Part shown: piece after piece, positions 1 through 8,656 of the stretch
Layout: each line of letters starts with the position of its first letter
Numbering within the stretch: the stretch's first letter is position 1
DNA from: Flavobacterium sp.
GTDB lineage: Bacteria > Bacteroidota > Bacteroidia > Flavobacteriales > Flavobacteriaceae
DNA length: 34,550 nt
Assembly (NCBI GenBank): GCA_016714905.1
Contig: JADKBW010000021.1
Location: 1-34,550, forward strand
Direction of reading: 5' to 3'
Position numbers and translations under genes: made by a program
The notes under the pieces: generated by a model
The model's input: the letters and a program-made list of their open reading frames with translations, nothing else
The model's database searches: none
Told to the model about the DNA's origin: nothing

Positions 1-147
1 AACGTTGCTGATTCCTCGGCTTTTCCACGAAACGACATCGTCAACTTTTATAACAGGTGCCCCAACACTTGTTGAATACGGCAATACATTGGCATGATAG
101 CCTCTTTCATCAGAATACACTATGTTGTCCGGAATTTCCTTTGTCAT
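1..147 (-). CDS. DUF2452-like hypothetical protein, N-terminal part only
   Basis: This reading frame starts at an ATG complementary to 145-147 and runs off the left edge of the window, so only the first 49 residues are visible. They begin MTKEIPDNIVYSDERGYHAN and continue through SVGAPVIKVDDVVSWKSRG. This resembles the N-terminus of the small Flavobacteriaceae proteins assigned to DUF2452; the assignment is from memory of the family and was not searched. It lies 39 bp downstream of the DUF2805 gene on the same strand, so the two are probably co-transcribed. No function is known. Confidence 0.6.
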   Translation of the reverse strand, partial: MTKEIPDNIVYSDERGYHANVLPYSTSVGAPVIKVDDVVSWKSRGISNV

Positions 148-186
148 CTTAATTTTAATTATGATTTGATACTTAATTATTTGCTG

Positions 187-471
187 CTATCGCTTTGAAA
201 TTTTGTTATTCGATATCGCTCTTTGCAATTTGCATTTGAATCGATCAATACCGCCAACTCTCGTGGCAACATGTTTTGTCTTGCAATTTTCAACGCGCTT
301 CCTCCATAGTTTATAACTGCTGAACTTCAATTCCTTTTTCATTAAAACCTTCACTTCAGACTCTAATAGACCAAATTGAAATTTAATCGCATCAAACGGC
401 GTTCGGTCTTCCCAAGCCATTTCAATAATTCGATCGATCTCTAGTTCACTAAATTCTCGTTGTTTTGACAT
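187..471 (-). CDS. DUF2805 / TIGR03643 family protein
   Basis: A small basic protein of 94 residues with the motifs LEIDRIIEMAWEDRTPFDAI, GLLESEVKVLMKKEL and KLWRKRV. These are typical of the TIGR03643 (DUF2805) family of short conserved proteins; the first half looks like a helix-turn-helix-type helical bundle. I place the start at the ATG at 471 rather than the in-frame TTG one codon upstream. A good Bacteroidota promoter (TTG, 21 nt, TAATTTTG) lies at 510-541 and gives a leader of roughly 30 nt. The next gene downstream is the DUF2452-like gene. The biochemical role is unknown. Confidence 0.75.
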   Translation of the reverse strand: MSKQREFSELEIDRIIEMAWEDRTPFDAIKFQFGLLESEVKVLMKKELKFSSYKLWRKRVENCKTKHVATRVGGIDRFKCKLQRAISNNKISKR

Positions 472-509
472 CAACTATTATTGTTTATCTATTCTTTAAT
501 AATGTTAAA

Positions 510-541
510 CAAAATTAGCCATTAATCCCGACAAGAATCAA
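510..541 (-). promoter_or_regulatory. Bacteroidota-type promoter for the DUF2805 gene
   Basis: Read on the minus strand, TTG (541-539) is followed after 21 nt by TAATTTTG (517-510), an exact match to the TAnnTTTG -7 consensus. Transcription would start near 504, about 30 nt before the DUF2805 ATG. Confidence 0.55.
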
Positions 542-623
542 AAAGTTTTCATAAAATTGAACGACAAATAATAAAGACTATTAGAGAAAAAATCCCTTAT
601 TTTGCGAAATACTTTCAAAAACC

Positions 624-1693
624 ATGATGCAAACCATCCAAGCCAATGGCTACTCTATTTTCTTTTCCGAAACGGGTTATGAAGCACTAAACCAAATACT
701 AATAGAAGAAAAGTATTCTTCCATTTTCGTCATCGTTGACAGTCACTCGAACGACTATTGTTTGCCTCAATTTTTGCCTCATTTAGCTACAGAAATTGCC
801 ATCGAAATCATTGAATTCGAGTCGGGTGAAAGTTCGAAAAATATAGAAATTTGTGTGCAAATTTGGGAAGCTTTGACTGAACTCGGAGCAGATCGAAAAG
901 TGTAATCATCAATTTAGGCGGTGGCGTTGTGACCGATTTGGGTGGATTTGTCGCTTCGACTTTTAAAAGAGGCATCGACTTTATTCATGTTCCAACCACG
1001 CTTCTTGCTATGGTTGATGCGTCAGTTGGAGGTAAAAATGGTGTCGATCTCGGCAACTTGAAAAACCAAATTGGCGTCATCAACGTTCCCAAAATGATTA
1101 TTGTCGATTCAAGCTATTTAGAAACATTACCGAAAAATGAAATGCGCTCGGGTTTGGCAGAAATGCTCAAACATGGTTTAATTCAGGACGAAGCGTATTG
1201 GAAGCAATTTACTGATTTGCAGCGACTCGATTTTGTAGATTTTGATGCGTTGATTTACCAATCAATCCTCATCAAGAACAAAATCGTAATGCAAGACCCA
1301 ACAGAAGATGGGATTCGCAAAGCCTTAAATTTTGGACATACACTAGGTCACGCGATTGAAAGCTACTTTTTGGAAAATGATCACAAAACTACGTTACTTC
1401 ATGGCGAGGCAATCGCAGCAGGCATGATACTCGAGAGCTTCCTTTCATGGCAGAAAAAACTCATTAAAGAACAAGAATATCTCGAAATCAAGAACACCAT
1501 CAACCATATATTTGACCGGATCCATTTTGAAGAATCTGACCTCGATCCAATACAAGAGTTGCTCATCCACGATAAAAAAAATGAATACGGAATGATTCAA
1601 TTTGCATTGCTTGATTCGATTGGTAAAATAAAAATTAATCAAACCGCTGAAAAAGAATTAATTACAGCTGCTTTTTTAAATTACAAAACTTAA
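624..1693 (+). CDS. aroB: 3-dehydroquinate synthase, interrupted by a one-base deletion
   Basis: AroB converts DAHP to 3-dehydroquinate in the shikimate pathway (cytoplasmic; NAD+ and divalent metal dependent). The N-terminal part (624-905) ends ELGADRKV-stop. The next frame continues with VIINLGGGVVTDLGGFVAST, the conserved glycine-rich NAD-binding stretch, then HVPTTLLAMVDASVGGKNGV and the metal-ligand region ALNFGHTLGHAIES with a later HGEAIAAGM. Adding one A to the AAAA run near 896-899 restores DRKSVIINLGGGV and a protein of about 356 residues, normal for AroB. Shikimate synthesis is normally essential in free-living bacteria and both halves are perfectly conserved, so a consensus error is more likely than a pseudogene. 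An ATG at 627 is an equally good start. Confidence 0.9.
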
Positions 1694-1712
1694 TATTTTT
1701 TTAATAAAAGGA

Positions 1713-1744
1713 TTGCAATTCACTTATTTTATTTTTTACATTTG
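1713..1744 (+). promoter_or_regulatory. Bacteroidota-type promoter upstream of speA
   Basis: TTG (1713-1715), a 21-nt spacer and TACATTTG (1737-1744) match the TTG/TAnnTTTG consensus. The predicted start is about 1749-1751, which leaves a leader of roughly 230 nt before speA. That leader contains the 59-codon ORF at 1750. Confidence 0.55.
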
Positions 1745-1749
1745 CCTCA

Positions 1750-1929
1750 ATGAATAAAAACCGAAATACCGAAACAACCTCAATCTTTGAAACACTTTCA
1801 AAGAAATCCTATCTTCATTTTTTGAAGCATGTTTTGGCTATAAACGGCAATCTGCATTTTGAAATTTATATCAATACCAAGCAGTATAGCGAAAAACTCC
1901 CCATTATTTTCGCTAATATTCGAGTTTGA
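1750..1929 (+). CDS. Possible 59-residue leader peptide or small protein upstream of speA
   Basis: An uninterrupted ATG-to-TGA frame of 59 codons (MNKNRNTETTSIFETLSKKS... to ...KLPIIFANIRV). It is basic and lysine/asparagine rich, with no signal peptide or clear membrane segment. I do not recognise it. Its ATG sits 6 nt after the TACATTTG promoter element, so the transcript could begin at or within a base or two of the start codon, making it leaderless. It ends 53 nt before speA. It could be a short conserved protein, a leader peptide coupled to polyamine gene expression, or a chance ORF. There is no direct evidence of translation. Confidence 0.35.
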   Translation: MNKNRNTETTSIFETLSKKSYLHFLKHVLAINGNLHFEIYINTKQYSEKLPIIFANIRV

Positions 1930-1982
1930 ATGAAGATTAAAAACAGTCCTCAACTTTTTTAATCCCTATTTAAACAACATCA

Positions 1983-3383
1983 ATGAATACAAAATATTTC
2001 GATCTCATCAATCAAACGTATTATTTCCCGCAAGAAGAGTTTTCTTTAAACAAAGACAACCTTCAGTTTCACAATATCGATTTGATGAAATTAGTAGAAC
2101 AATACGGAACGCCTTTAAAATTTACATACTTACCGCAAATTTCTAGCAATATCAAACGAGCCAAAAACTGGTTCCGAAATGCGATGGAGAAAAACAAATA
2201 TGACGGAAAGTACTATTACTGTTATTGCACGAAAAGCTCGCATTTTCAGTACATCATGAATGAAGCTTTCAAGAACAATATCCACCTTGAAACGTCTTCT
2301 GCTTTCGATATCAACATCGCTGAAAATTTGCTGGCAGAAGGAAAAATAAACAAGTCGACTTATATCATTTGCAATGGTTTCAAAAGAGACCAATATATCG
2401 AAAACATCGCACGACTCATCAATAACGGCCATAAGAACGCCATTCCAATTATTGATAATTACGAAGAACTCGATTTACTGCAAGCCGAAATCAAAGGCAA
2501 ATTCAAAATCGGAATTCGTATTGCTGCCGAAGAAGAACCAAAATTTGAGTTTTACACTTCTCGTTTGGGCATTGGTTACAAAAACATCGTTGCATTCTAC
2601 AAAAAACAAATCCAAGAAAACAAAAACTTGGAATTGAAAATGCTGCACTTTTTCATCAACACCGGAATCAACGACAATGCTTATTATTGGAATGAATTGG
2701 TGAAATGTATTAAAGTGTACATTGCATTGAAGAAAGAATGTCCAACTCTTGACGGACTCAATATCGGCGGTGGTTTCCCAATCAAAAATTCATTGGCTTT
2801 CGAATACGACTACCAATACATGATTGACGAAATCATCAATCAAATCAAAATTGCTTGCGAAGAAGCTGAAGTTGATGTGCCGCATATATTTACCGAATTC
2901 GGTTCCTTTACCGTTGGAGAAAGCGGCGGTGCCATCTATCAAATCCTCTATCAAAAACAACAAAACGATAGAGAAAAATGGAACATGATCGATTCGTCTT
3001 TCATCACCACATTGCCAGATACTTGGGCGATTAACAAGCGATTTATCATGTTGGCTGTCAATCGTTGGAATGACCAATACGAACGTGTACTATTAGGCGG
3101 AATGACATGCGATAGCGACGATTATTACAATTCAGAGCAAAATATGAACGCCATTTACTTGCCAAAATACAACAAAGAAAAACCATTGTATATCGGATTT
3201 TTCAACACTGGCGCTTATCAAGAAACCATCGGAGGCTATGGCGGATTGCACCACTGCTTGATTCCGCAACCGAAACATATCTTAATCGACCGCGATGAAA
3301 ATGGTATTTTAGCAACTGAAGTCTTTTCTGAACAACAAACCTCAGAACAAGTTTTAGAAATATTAGGATATAATAAAAAATAA
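1983..3383 (+). CDS. speA: Biosynthetic arginine decarboxylase (fold type III, PLP)
   Basis: Decarboxylates L-arginine to agmatine, the first step of the agmatine route to polyamines. The 466-residue protein has the alanine-racemase-type barrel layout: the likely PLP lysine is K84 in YYYCYCTKSSH, the glycine-rich phosphate-binding loop is GLNIGGGFP (about residue 255), and FTEFGSFTVGESGG follows. The active-site cysteine motif is GGMTCDSDD, equivalent to the CDS/TCDS motif of this decarboxylase group. Length and ends match the Bacteroidota SpeA form, which is shorter than the 630-660 residue proteobacterial enzyme. It is followed by a deoxyhypusine-synthase-like gene on the same strand. No agmatinase gene lies between them. 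Confidence 0.9.
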   Translation: MNTKYFDLINQTYYFPQEEFSLNKDNLQFHNIDLMKLVEQYGTPLKFTYLPQISSNIKRAKNWFRNAMEKNKYDGKYYYCYCTKSSHFQYIMNEAFKNNIHLETSSAFDINIAENLLAEGKINKSTYIICNGFKRDQYIENIARLINNGHKNAIPIIDNYEELDLLQAEIKGKFKIGIRIAAEEEPKFEFYTSRLGIGYKNIVAFYKKQIQENKNLELKMLHFFINTGINDNAYYWNELVKCIKVYIALKKECPTLDGLNIGGGFPIKNSLAFEYDYQYMIDEIINQIKIACEEAEVDVPHIFTEFGSFTVGESGGAIYQILYQKQQNDREKWNMIDSSFITTLPDTWAINKRFIMLAVNRWNDQYERVLLGGMTCDSDDYYNSEQNMNAIYLPKYNKEKPLYIGFFNTGAYQETIGGYGGLHHCLIPQPKHILIDRDENGILATEVFSEQQTSEQVLEILGYNKK

Positions 3384-3406
3384 ATTATTTTTGAAGAAGA
3401 ATTTTT

Positions 3407-3489
3407 AGGAGCTATTTCCTGCTGTGCGCTACTATCTTTTGCGCCGAACGACGGCACAAAAGGATAAACGCTTCCATCAGGGCTAGGAC
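3407..3489 (+). repeat. Dispersed palindromic repeat, copy 1
   Basis: Intergenic element starting AGGAGCTATTTCCTGCT and ending ATCAGGGCTAGG. The centre is a hairpin, ATCTTTTGCGCCG / CGGCACAAAAGGAT. Related copies occur at 14014-14094, 18973-19136, 20761-20834 and 21263-21344, with end fragments at 17804 and 20628. It fills most of the speA to deoxyhypusine-synthase-like spacer. Confidence 0.8.
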
Positions 3490-3513
3490 CCAGAAATCAA
3501 AAACAACATCACA

Positions 3514-4485
3514 ATGAGTAAAGGACCTATCAGTCAATTTATCGAAAAACATTACCTGCATTTCAATTCTGCAGCCTTGGTCGATGCCGCAAAAGGCTAC
3601 GAACAACAACTGGCCAATGGCGCTAAAATGATGGTCACCTTAGCCGGTGCCATGAGCACCGCAGAAATTGGAAAAATATTCGCCGAATTTATTAGAAAAG
3701 ATAAAGTGCAAATTATTTCCTGTACTGGCGCTAATTTAGAAGAAGACATTATGAACTTGGTCGCGCATTCTCACTACGAGCGCGTGCCACACTACCGCGA
3801 TCTCACGCCACAAGAAGAATGGGATTTATTAGAGCGCGGATTGAATCGAGTGACAGACACTTGTATCCCTGAACACGAAGCATTTCGTCGTTTGCAAAAG
3901 CATATTTACAAAATCTGGAAAGACGCTGACGACAAAGGAGAACGTTATTTTCCGCATGAATTCATGTATAAAATGCTACTTTCTGGTGTTTTAGAAGAAT
4001 ATTACGAAATAGATTTAAAAGACAGTTGGATGTATGCGGCTGCTGAAAAGAATTTGCCTATTATTGTACCAGGTTGGGAAGACAGCACGATGGGAAATAT
4101 ATTCGCTTCGTACGTCATCAAAGGCGATTTGAAAGCTTCGACGATGAAATCTGGAATTGAATACATGACATTCCTAGCTGATTGGTATCCGAAAAACAGT
4201 AAAAACGGTGTTGGATTCTTCCAAATTGGTGGTGGAATAGCTGGCGATTTTCCGATTTGCGTCGTACCGATGTTATACCAAGATATGGAAATGCATGATG
4301 TCCCGTTTTGGAGTTATTTCTGCCAAATTTCAGATTCGACCACCAGTTATGGTTCGTATTCTGGAGCTGTTCCCAACGAAAAAATTACCTGGGGTAAATT
4401 AGATATCAAAACCCCAAAATTTATTATTGAATCAGATGCGACTATTGTTGCTCCACTTATTTTTGCTTACCTACTTGATTTATAA
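3514..4485 (+). CDS. Deoxyhypusine synthase-like protein (bacterial DHS family)
   Basis: A 323-residue member of the deoxyhypusine/homospermidine synthase family. The conserved lysine that forms the covalent aminobutyl intermediate in eukaryotic DHS corresponds to K295 in ITWGKLDI, near the C-terminus as expected. Rossmann-type NAD-binding features include MVTLAGAMSTAEIG, SCTGANLEED and FFQIGGGIAGDFP. Bacteria lack eIF5A with hypusine, so the substrate must differ. Flavobacteria are known to accumulate homospermidine, so a homospermidine-forming or related aminobutyl-transfer role next to speA is plausible. That role is inference. The acidic-protein gene follows after 6 bp, so the two are likely co-transcribed. 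Confidence 0.82.
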   Translation: MSKGPISQFIEKHYLHFNSAALVDAAKGYEQQLANGAKMMVTLAGAMSTAEIGKIFAEFIRKDKVQIISCTGANLEEDIMNLVAHSHYERVPHYRDLTPQEEWDLLERGLNRVTDTCIPEHEAFRRLQKHIYKIWKDADDKGERYFPHEFMYKMLLSGVLEEYYEIDLKDSWMYAAAEKNLPIIVPGWEDSTMGNIFASYVIKGDLKASTMKSGIEYMTFLADWYPKNSKNGVGFFQIGGGIAGDFPICVVPMLYQDMEMHDVPFWSYFCQISDSTTSYGSYSGAVPNEKITWGKLDIKTPKFIIESDATIVAPLIFAYLLDL

Positions 4486-4491
4486 TATACT

Positions 4492-4908
4492 ATGAGAAGA
4501 ATTATTGTTGATTACTCAAAATTGACTAACGAAATTTTAACCTTATTGGTTGATAAATTTCCTGACGGATATGATGATTCTAACATTATCCGATTCAGAA
4601 ATGCGCATAACGAATTAATCGAAGCAGTTGAAGTACGTACTGAAGATACCATTTACTTGGTGAAAGTCAGTACCAAACTAGCAAGTAGATTGGAAAAATT
4701 TGATGAAGAAGATATTGATGATATTGTTGAACCAATTGATGTAATTAAAGACATCGATGAAGATGCATTAACCGCCGAGGAAGATGACGAAGAAGTAGAT
4801 GTAACAAAGGATCCAGGTGGTTCGGATGACGAAGATGCTGAAGATGACGACGATGACGATGATTTTGAAGACGTTGCCGACGACGATGACGATGATGACG
4901 AAGAATAA
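4492..4908 (+). CDS. Hypothetical protein with long acidic C-terminal tail
   Basis: A 138-residue protein. The first 70 or so residues form a compact-looking domain (MRRIIVDYSKLTNEILTLLV, FPDGYDD, ELIEAVEVRTEDTIYLVKVS). From about residue 76 the chain is almost all Asp/Glu and ends in runs of aspartate. I know close homologs in Flavobacterium, often carrying an unsupported DNA primase label; nothing here resembles a primase active site. The tail is encoded by GAT/GAC repeats, which favours length variation by slippage. The gene begins 6 bp after the DHS-like stop and ends just before a strong terminator, so it is the last gene of that transcript. Function unknown. Confidence 0.75.
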   Translation: MRRIIVDYSKLTNEILTLLVDKFPDGYDDSNIIRFRNAHNELIEAVEVRTEDTIYLVKVSTKLASRLEKFDEEDIDDIVEPIDVIKDIDEDALTAEEDDEEVDVTKDPGGSDDEDAEDDDDDDDFEDVADDDDDDDEE

Positions 4909-4915
4909 CCAAAAT

Positions 4916-4942
4916 AAAAAGGAACTCAAATGAGTTCCTTTT
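4916..4942. terminator. Bidirectional intrinsic terminator
   Basis: AAAAAGGAACTCA and its complement TGAGTTCCTTTTT form a perfect stem around a loop of about 2 nt, with A and T tracts on both sides. It separates the plus-strand speA/DHS-like/acidic-protein group from the converging DinB-family gene, so it can serve both. Confidence 0.9.
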
Positions 4943-5461
4943 TTATAAATATCGCTCTTCAAAAATCCGTTGATGATGATTTTGATGCCCGATAATCACA
5001 AATCCAAAAGCACGGACCGACATAGTATTATTGGACGCTATTCCGCTCCGCAGTAATTCTTCATGTGAAAAAGTTTTGAAAAGTGATAACGTCGCTTGCC
5101 GAACTACAGCCAATTCCGTCAATAATTCCTGAATACTTCTTCGATTTGCGTTGGCTTCGATAACGTACTCATTCTCATCAAAATTAGCCAATGGGGTTTG
5201 GTCATTCCGAGAAAAACGCAAAGCACGATAAGCAAGAATTCGTTCTGTATCAATCAAATGCTGAAGAATGTCCTTGATGGTCCATTTGCCTTCCGCATAT
5301 CGATAATCGAATTTGTCCATCGGAATATTTTGAACGAACTTGATGAGTCGATGAACCGAAATTTCGAGTTCTTCAATTAAAGTATATTCATCGGAAACAG
5401 ATTGAACATAAGGCGCGTAATAGCTAGCATATTCATTTGATTGCAATTGATTTGATTTCAT
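4943..5461 (-). CDS. DinB-family (DinB_2) putative metal-dependent protein
   Basis: A 172-residue four-helix-bundle protein of the DinB/YfiT superfamily. Candidate metal-ligand histidines are in ILQHLIDTERI in the first half and GHQNHHQRI at the C-terminus; the family also shows the typical WTIKDILQHL segment. Members act as thiol-dependent transferases or stress-related proteins, but the substrate of this one cannot be told from sequence. It starts 10 bp after the ppc stop on the same strand, so it is probably the distal gene of a ppc transcript. The start ATG at 5461 fits the family length. Confidence 0.8.
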   Translation of the reverse strand: MKSNQLQSNEYASYYAPYVQSVSDEYTLIEELEISVHRLIKFVQNIPMDKFDYRYAEGKWTIKDILQHLIDTERILAYRALRFSRNDQTPLANFDENEYVIEANANRRSIQELLTELAVVRQATLSLFKTFSHEELLRSGIASNNTMSVRAFGFVIIGHQNHHQRIFEERYL

Positions 5462-5471
5462 AAATTAATAT

Positions 5472-8021
5472 TTAAGCGGAGTTTCTACTAGCATTTGTGT
5501 TTCCGAATAACGAACGCGTCACTAATTTTTGATACACTTGAATCAGTTTCTCGTCTGGCTTGGATTCTTGATTTAATTGATGAATGCGTGACAACGCATA
5601 TTGCTGCACAGTCAACAAAGGTTTTACTATATTTTCACGCACTACAATCGACGCTTTACCATCGGGATAATTTTCCATCAATTCTTTGTGCCCGGCAATT
5701 TTAAGCAATAAGCGCTTGGTTTCCAAAAACTCATTGTAAATGATGAGCCAAAATTCGCCAAACTCCGGATCATCTTTCATATAAGCTGTCAAAGGGAAAA
5801 AGGACTTTGCCAAAGACATCATGCTGTTCTCTAGTAAAGTTTTAAAGAATAATGAAGTATCGAACAAATTTTGAACTTTATCCCATTGATTGGAATCTTC
5901 AAAATGTTTTAAAGCCGTTCCGACACCAAAAAATCCTGGAACATTCTGCTTGAGTTGACTCCACGATCCTACAAATGGAATGGCTCGCAATTCCGAGAAA
6001 TTTAATGTTTCTGAGTTTTTTCGCTTGGCAGGACGACTACCGATATTTGTTTTGGCATAGTAATTCAAAGTGCTCATTTGTTCGAGGTACGGAATAAACT
6101 TCGGATGCTTTTTGAAATTAGAGTACTTTTCAAACCCCACGACTGCCAATTCATCGAGAATCGACTTTTCGTCTGAAGTTAAAGACGCTTGCTTTTCAGC
6201 AAATACTTGATTAGTCGCACCGGCACTCAATAAGTTTTCTAGGTTATAGCGGCAAGAATCTAAAGTACCAAAATTGGAGCTGATGGTTTGTCCTTGCACC
6301 GTCACTTGAATTTCTTGATTTTCGATAGAAGAGCCTAATGAGGCATAAAACTTATGCGTCTTTCCTCCACCTCTAGCGGGCGGTCCGCCACGTCCATCAA
6401 AGAATATCACTTTGATTCCATACTTTCTTGAGATGGTTGTAATTTGTTCTTTCGCTTTATAAATACTCCAATTCGCCATCAAATAGCCGCCGTCCTTCGT
6501 TCCGTCAGAGAATCCGAGCATTACGGTTTGTTGATTACCTCGGCGTTTCAGATGATTGACATATTCTGTGCAATTATACAATTGTTCCATAATGCAAGCA
6601 GCATTCTGAAAATCATCTATGACTTCAAAAAGCGGTACAACGTCGACGGTTGGTTGATCCCAATCGCACTGACGGATCAAGGCAAAGGCTTGTAACACCT
6701 GAGTAGCACTGTCGCAATTGCTGATGATATAGCGGTTAGAAGCTTTCTCTCCATTTTTCGATTGAATCGTTTTCATTGCGTAAATCGAGGAAAGTGTGGC
6801 GCGCGTCATTTCATCAGAAAAGTCATCTGGATTCAATTTTCCTTTTATTGACGCAATAGAATCCAAAATTTCTGATTCGGAACCAGTAATCGAAGTCGGA
6901 TATATTTCGGCAAAAATTTGCTCATGTATTTTGCTGTTTTGACGAATATCTAAAGTTGAAAAATGGAAACCAAAAAGTTTTACCTTATTAATCAGTGTGT
7001 TCAATTCATCCAAATATAAAGACTGATGTTCTTCAATAATGAGAATTTTGATTTTTTGAAGTTGACTTTCCAACTCATTTAACGAAAGATATATATCACC
7101 GACAGAATAGAAAACAGACCTATAAATCTTCGACTCTAAATCTGCCAACAACTCATCCACTTTGGAAAAAGTAAGTTTTCGTTTCAATTTCCGGATGTCT
7201 TTGTAGTAGCATTTAAGAATAGATGTTCTCAAGCGATCAGCTACATTTAGCGTAATCTCAGTAGTGACAAATGGGTTCCCATCGCGGTCGCCACCAGGCC
7301 AAAAACCCAAATCGAAAATCGGATTTTGAATGCTGTCGTTGTTAAAAATATTCTTCTGAACATAACTTAAGATTTCACCGCTCGTTTCATAAAACACATT
7401 TTCAAGATACCAAATCAAGCTGACTGCTTCATCATATGGACTTGGTTTCTGTTGTTTAATAAATGGTGTTTTTCCGAGCTGAGAAAGTAATTTCTTGATA
7501 TTGACTAGATCATCAATTCTGATGGCTTCTGTCAAATCGGTGATAATTCCCAAAACGGCACCGGGATAAAACTGAGTTGGATGTGCAGTCAAAACAGGTC
7601 GCACTTTGAATGATGCTAAAAACGAACGCAAGTCATCTAATTTGTCTTTGTCCTCGGCATTTTCCTTAATGTCTCGCAGCGAACCTTTTCCTTCTAAGTT
7701 ATTTACAATCGCAAAAGCCGCATCCTCAATCGCATCAAAAAGAACAATTTGCCGTTCTATATATTGTATAAATCGAAATAGCAAATCAACTCGATCCCAT
7801 TCTGATGTATTATCTAGGTATTTGTTACTAAAGAAATCGACAATCTGAATTGGAGTTTCTTGTTTTTTGAAACCCTTTTCGCAAACCTCAGAAAACAAAG
7901 GAAGTAAAACACCAGTATTGTCAATCGAGGCAAATGGCAAAGTCAGAAATACGCTGTTGTACACTTGGTATTTCGACAGTACATTTTGATTAAAACGTTC
8001 AATTTTGGGAAGCGTATACAT
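5472..8021 (-). CDS. ppc: Phosphoenolpyruvate carboxylase
   Basis: Makes oxaloacetate from PEP and bicarbonate, the anaplerotic feed of the TCA cycle. The 849-residue protein (from the ATG at 8021) shows the catalytic histidine motif LTAHPTQ (H147), the GGDRDGNP motif at 243-250, GFSDGTKDGG, the mobile loop FDGRGGPPARGGG and RAIPFVGSWSQ. It ends GNTNASRNSA. An in-frame ATG further upstream (8054) would add 11 residues, but it lies inside the terminator hairpin of the preceding gene, so 8021 is preferred. The length is slightly short for the family (850-950), typical for Bacteroidota. It is intact and sits between the lrp-like gene and the DinB gene. Confidence 0.95.
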   Translation of the reverse strand: MYTLPKIERFNQNVLSKYQVYNSVFLTLPFASIDNTGVLLPLFSEVCEKGFKKQETPIQIVDFFSNKYLDNTSEWDRVDLLFRFIQYIERQIVLFDAIEDAAFAIVNNLEGKGSLRDIKENAEDKDKLDDLRSFLASFKVRPVLTAHPTQFYPGAVLGIITDLTEAIRIDDLVNIKKLLSQLGKTPFIKQQKPSPYDEAVSLIWYLENVFYETSGEILSYVQKNIFNNDSIQNPIFDLGFWPGGDRDGNPFVTTEITLNVADRLRTSILKCYYKDIRKLKRKLTFSKVDELLADLESKIYRSVFYSVGDIYLSLNELESQLQKIKILIIEEHQSLYLDELNTLINKVKLFGFHFSTLDIRQNSKIHEQIFAEIYPTSITGSESEILDSIASIKGKLNPDDFSDEMTRATLSSIYAMKTIQSKNGEKASNRYIISNCDSATQVLQAFALIRQCDWDQPTVDVVPLFEVIDDFQNAACIMEQLYNCTEYVNHLKRRGNQQTVMLGFSDGTKDGGYLMANWSIYKAKEQITTISRKYGIKVIFFDGRGGPPARGGGKTHKFYASLGSSIENQEIQVTVQGQTISSNFGTLDSCRYNLENLLSAGATNQVFAEKQASLTSDEKSILDELAVVGFEKYSNFKKHPKFIPYLEQMSTLNYYAKTNIGSRPAKRKNSETLNFSELRAIPFVGSWSQLKQNVPGFFGVGTALKHFEDSNQWDKVQNLFDTSLFFKTLLENSMMSLAKSFFPLTAYMKDDPEFGEFWLIIYNEFLETKRLLLKIAGHKELMENYPDGKASIVVRENIVKPLLTVQQYALSRIHQLNQESKPDEKLIQVYQKLVTRSLFGNTNASRNSA

Positions 8022-8039
8022 GGCTAATTTGATTTTAAA

Positions 8040-8071
8040 AATAAAAAACCCCAAGCATCAACTTGAGGTTT
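8040..8071 (-). terminator. Intrinsic terminator of the Lrp-like gene
   Basis: The minus-strand RNA has AAACCUCAAG, a 6-nt loop and CUUGGGGUUU, then U-rich sequence. The 10-bp stem needs one U-G wobble that would be a C-A mismatch on the plus strand, so it works in the minus direction, after the lrp-like gene. Confidence 0.75.
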
Positions 8072-8095
8072 CATTATAAAATGTGTTCAAGTTGC

Positions 8096-8575
8096 TTACA
8101 TATTCTTAAAAATGGTATGCATCAAACGTTTTTTATCGTTGATACTTTCCTCAAGAGAAATCATGGTTTCGGTACGGTAAACACCTTCAATATCATCAAT
8201 CATGAAAATTACATCTTTAGCATGTTTGGTATCTTTGGCTCGTATTTTACAGAAAATATTGAATTTACCAGTTGTCACTGAAGCTACCGTAATGAATGGT
8301 ATTTCATTAATTCGCTCTAATACAAACTTTGTTTGTGAAGTATTGTTTAAGAAAACTCCGATATAAGCAATAAAAGAATACCCCAATTTGTCATAATCTA
8401 AGACTAACGAAGAACCCATGATAATTCCTGCATCTTCCATTTTCTTCACTCTTACATGAACCGTTCCGGCAGAGATCAATAATTTTTTTGCAATATCAGT
8501 GAACGGAATTCTAGTATTGTCAATCAACATGTCTAAAATCTGATGATCCACTTCATCTAATCGAAACTTACTCAT
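8096..8575 (-). CDS. Lrp/AsnC family transcriptional regulator
   Basis: A 159-residue protein with an N-terminal winged helix-turn-helix (LDEVDHQILDMLIDNTRIPF, then DIAKKLLISAGTVHVRVKKM) and a C-terminal AsnC/RAM ligand-binding domain (VASVTTGKFNIFCKIRAKD). Such proteins act as amino-acid-responsive regulators assembled from dimers. It is followed by its own terminator and then ppc. The neighbour does not by itself prove ppc is a target. The start at 8575 gives a standard family N-terminus. Confidence 0.9.
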   Translation of the reverse strand: MSKFRLDEVDHQILDMLIDNTRIPFTDIAKKLLISAGTVHVRVKKMEDAGIIMGSSLVLDYDKLGYSFIAYIGVFLNNTSQTKFVLERINEIPFITVASVTTGKFNIFCKIRAKDTKHAKDVIFMIDDIEGVYRTETMISLEESINDKKRLMHTIFKNM

Positions 8576-8656
8576 AACTATAAAATTGTTTGTTTTTGTT
8601 TATCGCTACAATTTAGAAAAACAAATTGAACTATTTACTACAAAAACCTAAAAAAA

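Noticed and set aside
624..1693. Reading aroB as two separate genes or a true pseudogene
   Set aside because: One added A restores an uninterrupted standard-length enzyme, and the same type of break recurs in other indispensable genes here.
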